Positions 16,512 to 19,756 of a DNA stretch of 19,756 bases are shown piece after piece (position 1 is the first letter of the stretch; every line of letters begins with the position of its first letter). Source of the DNA: Pseudomonadota bacterium (GTDB lineage Bacteria; Pseudomonadota; Alphaproteobacteria; Acetobacterales; Acetobacteraceae); the NCBI GenBank assembly GCA_021826485.1, contig JAKAZX010000023.1, positions 1 to 19,756 of the forward strand, written 5' to 3'. Below the pieces are notes generated by a model. That model did not search any database. It was not told the DNA's origin and saw only the letters and a list, made by a program, of their open reading frames with translations. Position numbers and translations under genes: made by a program.

Positions 16512-16592
16512 ATGCAGTACCATCGCATCTTCCTGCCCTGGATCATGGTGATCGTGACCGTCAAGGTCAAGGTGATCCGGCGTCCCGGGTAA
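16512..16592 (+). CDS. Candidate 26-residue hydrophobic small protein
   Basis: A short open frame, MQYHRIFLPWIMVIVTVKVKVIRRPG in composition (described by parts: MQYHRIFLP, then WIMVIVTV, then KVKVIRRPG). The ATG has GGAGG seven bases before it, and the frame ends three bases before a strong hairpin. The middle is hydrophobic (about 6-17) and the tail basic, so a membrane-bound or membrane-active peptide is possible. Nine of 26 residues are Ile or Val. There is no gene downstream on the same strand, so a leader peptide for attenuation is not supported. A weak -10-like TAAGAT lies at 16484-16489. I do not recognise a family. Confidence 0.4.
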   Translation: MQYHRIFLPWIMVIVTVKVKVIRRPG

Positions 16593-16627
16593 GGAGGGGC
16601 CGGCCCGTCCGCGGGCCGGCCTTCTCC
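16593..16627. terminator. GC-rich hairpin terminator, possibly bidirectional
   Basis: GGCCGGCCCG (16598-16607) and CGGGCCGGCC (16612-16621) form a perfect 10-base-pair stem with a four-base loop. GGAG before and CTCC after can extend the stem. The following TTCTCC is a short pyrimidine run rather than a clean T tract. It lies between the candidate small gene and the convergent purU, and could end transcripts from both sides. Confidence 0.7.
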
Positions 16628-16639
16628 CTGGTGGCCGGC

Positions 16640-17500
16640 TCAGTCGGTGAACACCACCGTGCGGTGGCCGTTCAGGATCACCCGGTCTTCCAGATGCATC
16701 CGCACCGCGCGCGCCAGCACCCGGCGTTCGATGTCGCGGCCCTTGCGCACAAGGTCCTCCGGACTGTCGCGGTGGCTGATGCGCTCCACGTCCTGCTCGA
16801 TGATCGGGCCTTCGTCGAGGTCGGAGGTGACGTAGTGCGCCGTCGCACCGATCAGCTTCACGCCGCGCGCGTGGGCTTGATGATACGGCTTGGCGCCCTT
16901 GAAGCCGGGCAGGAAGGAGTGGTGGATGTTGATGCACCGGCCCGCGAGTTTGGCGACCAGCCCGTCCGACAACACCTGCATGTAGCGCGCCAGCACGACC
17001 AGGTCGGCGCGCGCCGTGCGCACCAGGTCCCACACCTGGCTTTCCTGTTCCAGCTTGGTTTCCCGCGTGATCGGCACGTGATGGAACGGCACGTCGCCGA
17101 AATCCAGATGCGCGTACAGCTCGCGCGGATGGTTGGCGACGATGCCCACAACATCCATGCCGATCTCCCCGATCCGCCAGCGGTACAGCAGGTCGGCAAG
17201 GCAATGGTCGAACTTCGAGGCGAACAGCATCACCCGCCGCTTTTCCGCCCGCGCACGCATCTGCCAGGACATGCCGAACCGCTCGGCCACCGGCGCGAAC
17301 CCTTCGCGCAGCGCCGCGAGTTCGACACCGTCGCGCACCGGGTTGAACATCACGCGCATGAAGAAGCGGTTCGACTCGGTATCGTCGAACTGCTGCGCAT
17401 CCAGGATGTTGCCGCCGCTCTCGAACAGGTAGGTGGACACGGCCGAGACGATGCCGGGCCGGTTGCGGCAGGACAGCGTCAGGATGAACGGCTCTGGCAT
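16640..17500 (-). CDS. purU: Formyltetrahydrofolate deformylase (PurU)
   Basis: A 286-residue enzyme that hydrolyses 10-formyltetrahydrofolate to formate and tetrahydrofolate, balancing one-carbon pools. An N-terminal ACT domain (about 5-80, ILTLSCRNRPGIVSAVSTYL) is followed by a formyltransferase-like catalytic domain (about 88-280). The catalytic triad of the family is visible as N191 and H193 (INIHHSFLPGF) and D229 (SDLDEGPI). The ACT domain and the HHSFLPGFKGAKPYHQA segment separate it from PurN, which lacks the ACT domain. The ATG is 34 bases after the valS stop on the same strand, so the two may share a transcript. Confidence 0.96.
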   Translation of the reverse strand: MPEPFILTLSCRNRPGIVSAVSTYLFESGGNILDAQQFDDTESNRFFMRVMFNPVRDGVELAALREGFAPVAERFGMSWQMRARAEKRRVMLFASKFDHCLADLLYRWRIGEIGMDVVGIVANHPRELYAHLDFGDVPFHHVPITRETKLEQESQVWDLVRTARADLVVLARYMQVLSDGLVAKLAGRCINIHHSFLPGFKGAKPYHQAHARGVKLIGATAHYVTSDLDEGPIIEQDVERISHRDSPEDLVRKGRDIERRVLARAVRMHLEDRVILNGHRTVVFTD

Positions 17501-17534
17501 GGCGGACCCCCGCGGATGGCCTTGCGCACCGATG

Positions 17535-19756
17535 CTAGCGGATTCGCGCCAGTGCCGCTTGCAGCCGTGCGACCTCGGCTTTGGCGGATTCCAGACGGTC
17601 GCGGGTTTCCGCCACCACTTCGGGATCGGCGCGGGTGACGAACTCGGCGTTGGCCAGCTTGCGCTCCAGCGCCTCCGCCTCGCGCCGCGCCTTGGCTGCT
17701 TCCTTGTCCAGCCGCGCGCGCTCGGCGGCAAGGTCGATCAGGCCGGCCAGCGGCAGCACGATCGTCGCCTCCTCCAGCACCGCCTGGGCGCTGCCGGCCG
17801 GCACCGCACCGGTCAGCGGCGCGAATTCCGATGCCCGCGCCAGCCGCGCGATCGCTTCGCGCCACCGCTCCCCGCGCGCGATGGAGGCGGGCGCCGCATC
17901 CTTCAGCAGCACCGGCGCGCGCTGGGACGGCGGCACGTTCATCTCGGCGCGCACGGTGCGCACCTCGCCGATCAGCCGCACCACCCAGTCCAATTCCCCC
18001 CGCGCTTCCGCCGCCCCTGGTACCGCAAACGGCACCGGCCAGTCCGCGCGGATCAGGCTGCACGGCGCGCCGTAGCCCAGATGGTCCCACAATTCCTCGG
18101 TCACGAACGGCATCGCCGGATGCAGCAGCCGCAGCAGCACGCCGAGCACATAGGCCGCCGTCTGCTTCACCTCGGCTTCGTCCAGCGCCGGCTTGGCGAG
18201 TTCGAGGAACCAGTCGCAGAACACGCCCCAGGCGAAGCGGTAGCAGGCCGCCGCGTATTCGTCGAAGCGATACACCTCCAGCGCCGCCGTCGCCTGTTCG
18301 ATCGCGGCCGACGCCTCGGCGAGGATCCAGCGCGTCAGCGGCAGCGTCGCCTGCGCCGGGTCGAAGCCGGGCGCCGGCGCGATGCCATTCATCTCGCAGA
18401 ACCGCGCCGCATTCCACAGCTTGGTGACGAAGCTGCGGTAGCTTTCGACGCGCGCCGGGCCGAGCTTGATGTCGCGCCCCGGGCCGGTCAGCGCGCAGAT
18501 GGTGAAGCGCAGCGCATCCGCGCCGTAGCGGTCGATCAGCTCCAAGGGGTCCATCACGTTGCCCTTGGACTTGCTCATCTTCTGGCCGCGCTCATCGCGC
18601 ACCAGGCCGTGGATGTAGACGTGGCGGAACGGCACGTCGGGCATGAAGTGCAGGCCCATCATCATCATCCGGGCGACCCAGAAGAAGATGATGTCGAAGC
18701 CCGTGACCAGCACATCGCCCGGATAGTAGCGCGCGAGTTCCGCTGTCCGCTCCGGCCAGCCGAGGGTGGAGAACGGCCAGAGGGCGGAGCTGAACCACGT
18801 GTCCAGCACGTCCTCGTCCTGCGTCAGCGCGACCGGCGCGCCGAACTGCCGCGCCGCGTCGGCCGCCGCCTGCTCCGCCGTGTGGGCGACGAACACCGTG
18901 CCGTCTGGCGCGTACCAGGCGGGGATTCGGTGTCCCCACCACAATTGCCGGCTGATGCACCAGGGCTGGATGTCGCGCAGCCAGGCGAAGAACGTGTTTT
19001 CCCATTGCTGCGGCACGAACTTCGTCCGCCCCTGCTCGACGGCGGCGATCGCGGGCTTGGCCAGTTCCCCGGCGTTGCAGTACCACTGCACGGTCAGCAG
19101 CGGCTCGATCGGCACGCCGGAGCGGTCGCCGTGCGGCACCTGATGGGTGTGCGGCTCGATGCGCTCCAGCAGCTCCAGCCGCTCCAGCTCGGCGACGATC
19201 CGCCGCCGCGCCTCGAACCGGTCGGTGCCGTCCAGGCCGCGCAGGAAATCCGAATCGGCACCGATTTCCGCAAGCGTGATGCACCCCTGCCGGTCGATCA
19301 CCGACGGCATCGGCAGGTCGTGCCGGCGCCCCACCTCGAAATCGTTGAAGTCGTGCGCGGGCGTGATCTTGACTGCGCCGGTGCCTTTCTCGGGGTCGGA
19401 ATATTCGTCGGCGATTACCGGAATTCGCCGCCCGACCAGCGGCAGCAGCACGTCGCGGCCGATCAGGTCGTGGTACCGCGCGTCGGCCGGATGCACCGCG
19501 ACGGCGGTGTCGCCCAGCATCGTCTCGGGCCGCGTGGTGGCGACGGTCAGGAAGCGGGCGGGATCGTCGGCCAGCGGGTAGCGGATGTGCCACAGGCTGC
19601 CTTTGATCTCCCGGCTTTCCACTTCCAGGTCGGAGATCGCCGACTGGAATTTCGGGTCCCAGTTCACCAGCCGCCGGTCGCGATAGATCAGGCCCTTGCG
19701 GAACAGCGTGACGAAAACTTCGCGCACCGCCGCCGACAGGCCGGCATCCATGGTGA
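17535..19756 (-). CDS. valS: Valyl-tRNA synthetase (5' end off window)
   Basis: At least 739 codons of a class I aminoacyl-tRNA synthetase that charges tRNA-Val; the start and the HIGH motif lie beyond the right edge. Counting from the first Met in the window (19751), the CP1 editing domain includes TTRPETMLGDTAVAVHPAD (72-90) and GTGAVKITPAHDFNDFEVG (123-141), which clear mischarged Thr. WCISRQLWWGHRIP (264-277) and DTWFSSALWPFSTLGWP (317-333) belong to the catalytic core, and the KMSKS loop is at 391-395. An anticodon-binding helical domain follows, and the last roughly 70 residues form the heptad-rich C-terminal coiled coil typical of ValRS. The TMDAGLS sequence at the edge is internal, so the Met at 19751 is not the start. 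Confidence 0.98.
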   Translation of the reverse strand, partial: TMDAGLSAAVREVFVTLFRKGLIYRDRRLVNWDPKFQSAISDLEVESREIKGSLWHIRYPLADDPARFLTVATTRPETMLGDTAVAVHPADARYHDLIGRDVLLPLVGRRIPVIADEYSDPEKGTGAVKITPAHDFNDFEVGRRHDLPMPSVIDRQGCITLAEIGADSDFLRGLDGTDRFEARRRIVAELERLELLERIEPHTHQVPHGDRSGVPIEPLLTVQWYCNAGELAKPAIAAVEQGRTKFVPQQWENTFFAWLRDIQPWCISRQLWWGHRIPAWYAPDGTVFVAHTAEQAAADAARQFGAPVALTQDEDVLDTWFSSALWPFSTLGWPERTAELARYYPGDVLVTGFDIIFFWVARMMMMGLHFMPDVPFRHVYIHGLVRDERGQKMSKSKGNVMDPLELIDRYGADALRFTICALTGPGRDIKLGPARVESYRSFVTKLWNAARFCEMNGIAPAPGFDPAQATLPLTRWILAEASAAIEQATAALEVYRFDEYAAACYRFAWGVFCDWFLELAKPALDEAEVKQTAAYVLGVLLRLLHPAMPFVTEELWDHLGYGAPCSLIRADWPVPFAVPGAAEARGELDWVVRLIGEVRTVRAEMNVPPSQRAPVLLKDAAPASIARGERWREAIARLARASEFAPLTGAVPAGSAQAVLEEATIVLPLAGLIDLAAERARLDKEAAKARREAEALERKLANAEFVTRADPEVVAETRDRLESAKAEVARLQAALARIR

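Noticed and set aside
16512..16621. Val/Ile leader peptide with attenuator hairpin, suggested by composition and by nearby valS
   Set aside because: The next plus-strand gene does not exist in the window, and valS and purU lie on the opposite strand, so there is nothing for the attenuator to control.
17535..19751. A truncated valS beginning at the Met at 19751
   Set aside because: The frame stays open to the window edge and the sequence around TMDAGLS is internal in ValRS, so the gene is simply cut by the window boundary.

Overview
The window is very GC-rich DNA from a Gram-negative bacterium. It is most likely an alphaproteobacterium, and Acetobacteraceae or another Rhodospirillales group is my best guess. 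The basis is the HdaA-type DnaA paralogue, the CysE and ValS sequences, Tat-style exported proteins, strong third-position GC bias with long spurious antisense frames, and the KirBac-type channel. The taxonomic placement is inference; no rRNA is present. No tRNA, rRNA, CRISPR array, insertion sequence or phage gene was recognised, and no gap without a gene exceeds 300 bases.

Layout. Positions 1-589 (minus) hold the N-terminal part of hdaA, which runs off the left edge. Divergent from it is a MAPEG-family membrane protein (704-1090, plus), whose stop codon directly abuts the stop codon of cysE. From cysE (1963 down to 1091) to about 10977, every gene lies on the minus strand with short gaps. 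In transcription order these are: an orphan Tat-type periplasmic binding protein of the amino-acid/amide family, a GH10 xylanase, a succinylglutamate desuccinylase/aspartoacylase-like enzyme, a lone receiver-domain protein with Asn in place of the phospho-acceptor Asp, a sugar ABC importer (binding protein and two permeases, no ATPase), a cytoplasmic DUF5060-type glycoside hydrolase, a YXWGXW-repeat exported protein, and cysE.

From 11147 to 16386 four genes lie on the plus strand: a MATE efflux protein overlapping a KirBac-type potassium channel gene by 14 bases, then an FGGY carbohydrate kinase and an MFS transporter. A candidate 26-codon gene with a good ribosome binding site (16512-16592) follows, ending in a GC-rich hairpin terminator that may work in both directions. 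The last two genes are minus-strand housekeeping genes: purU (17500-16640), and valS upstream of it, whose 5' end lies beyond the right edge.

Biological reading. The minus-strand block looks like a carbohydrate scavenging locus. A secreted GH10 enzyme would cut xylan-type polymer, the CUT1-type importer would bring in oligosaccharides, and a cytoplasmic glycosidase translated from the same message would process them. The missing ATPase would have to be supplied from elsewhere. The FGGY kinase and MFS transporter could be a second sugar or polyol entry route. The less conventional items are the degenerate receiver, the small hydrophobic ORF, the inverted repeat before the importer genes, and the coupling of MATE and Kir genes. 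I saw no clearly new multi-gene system.
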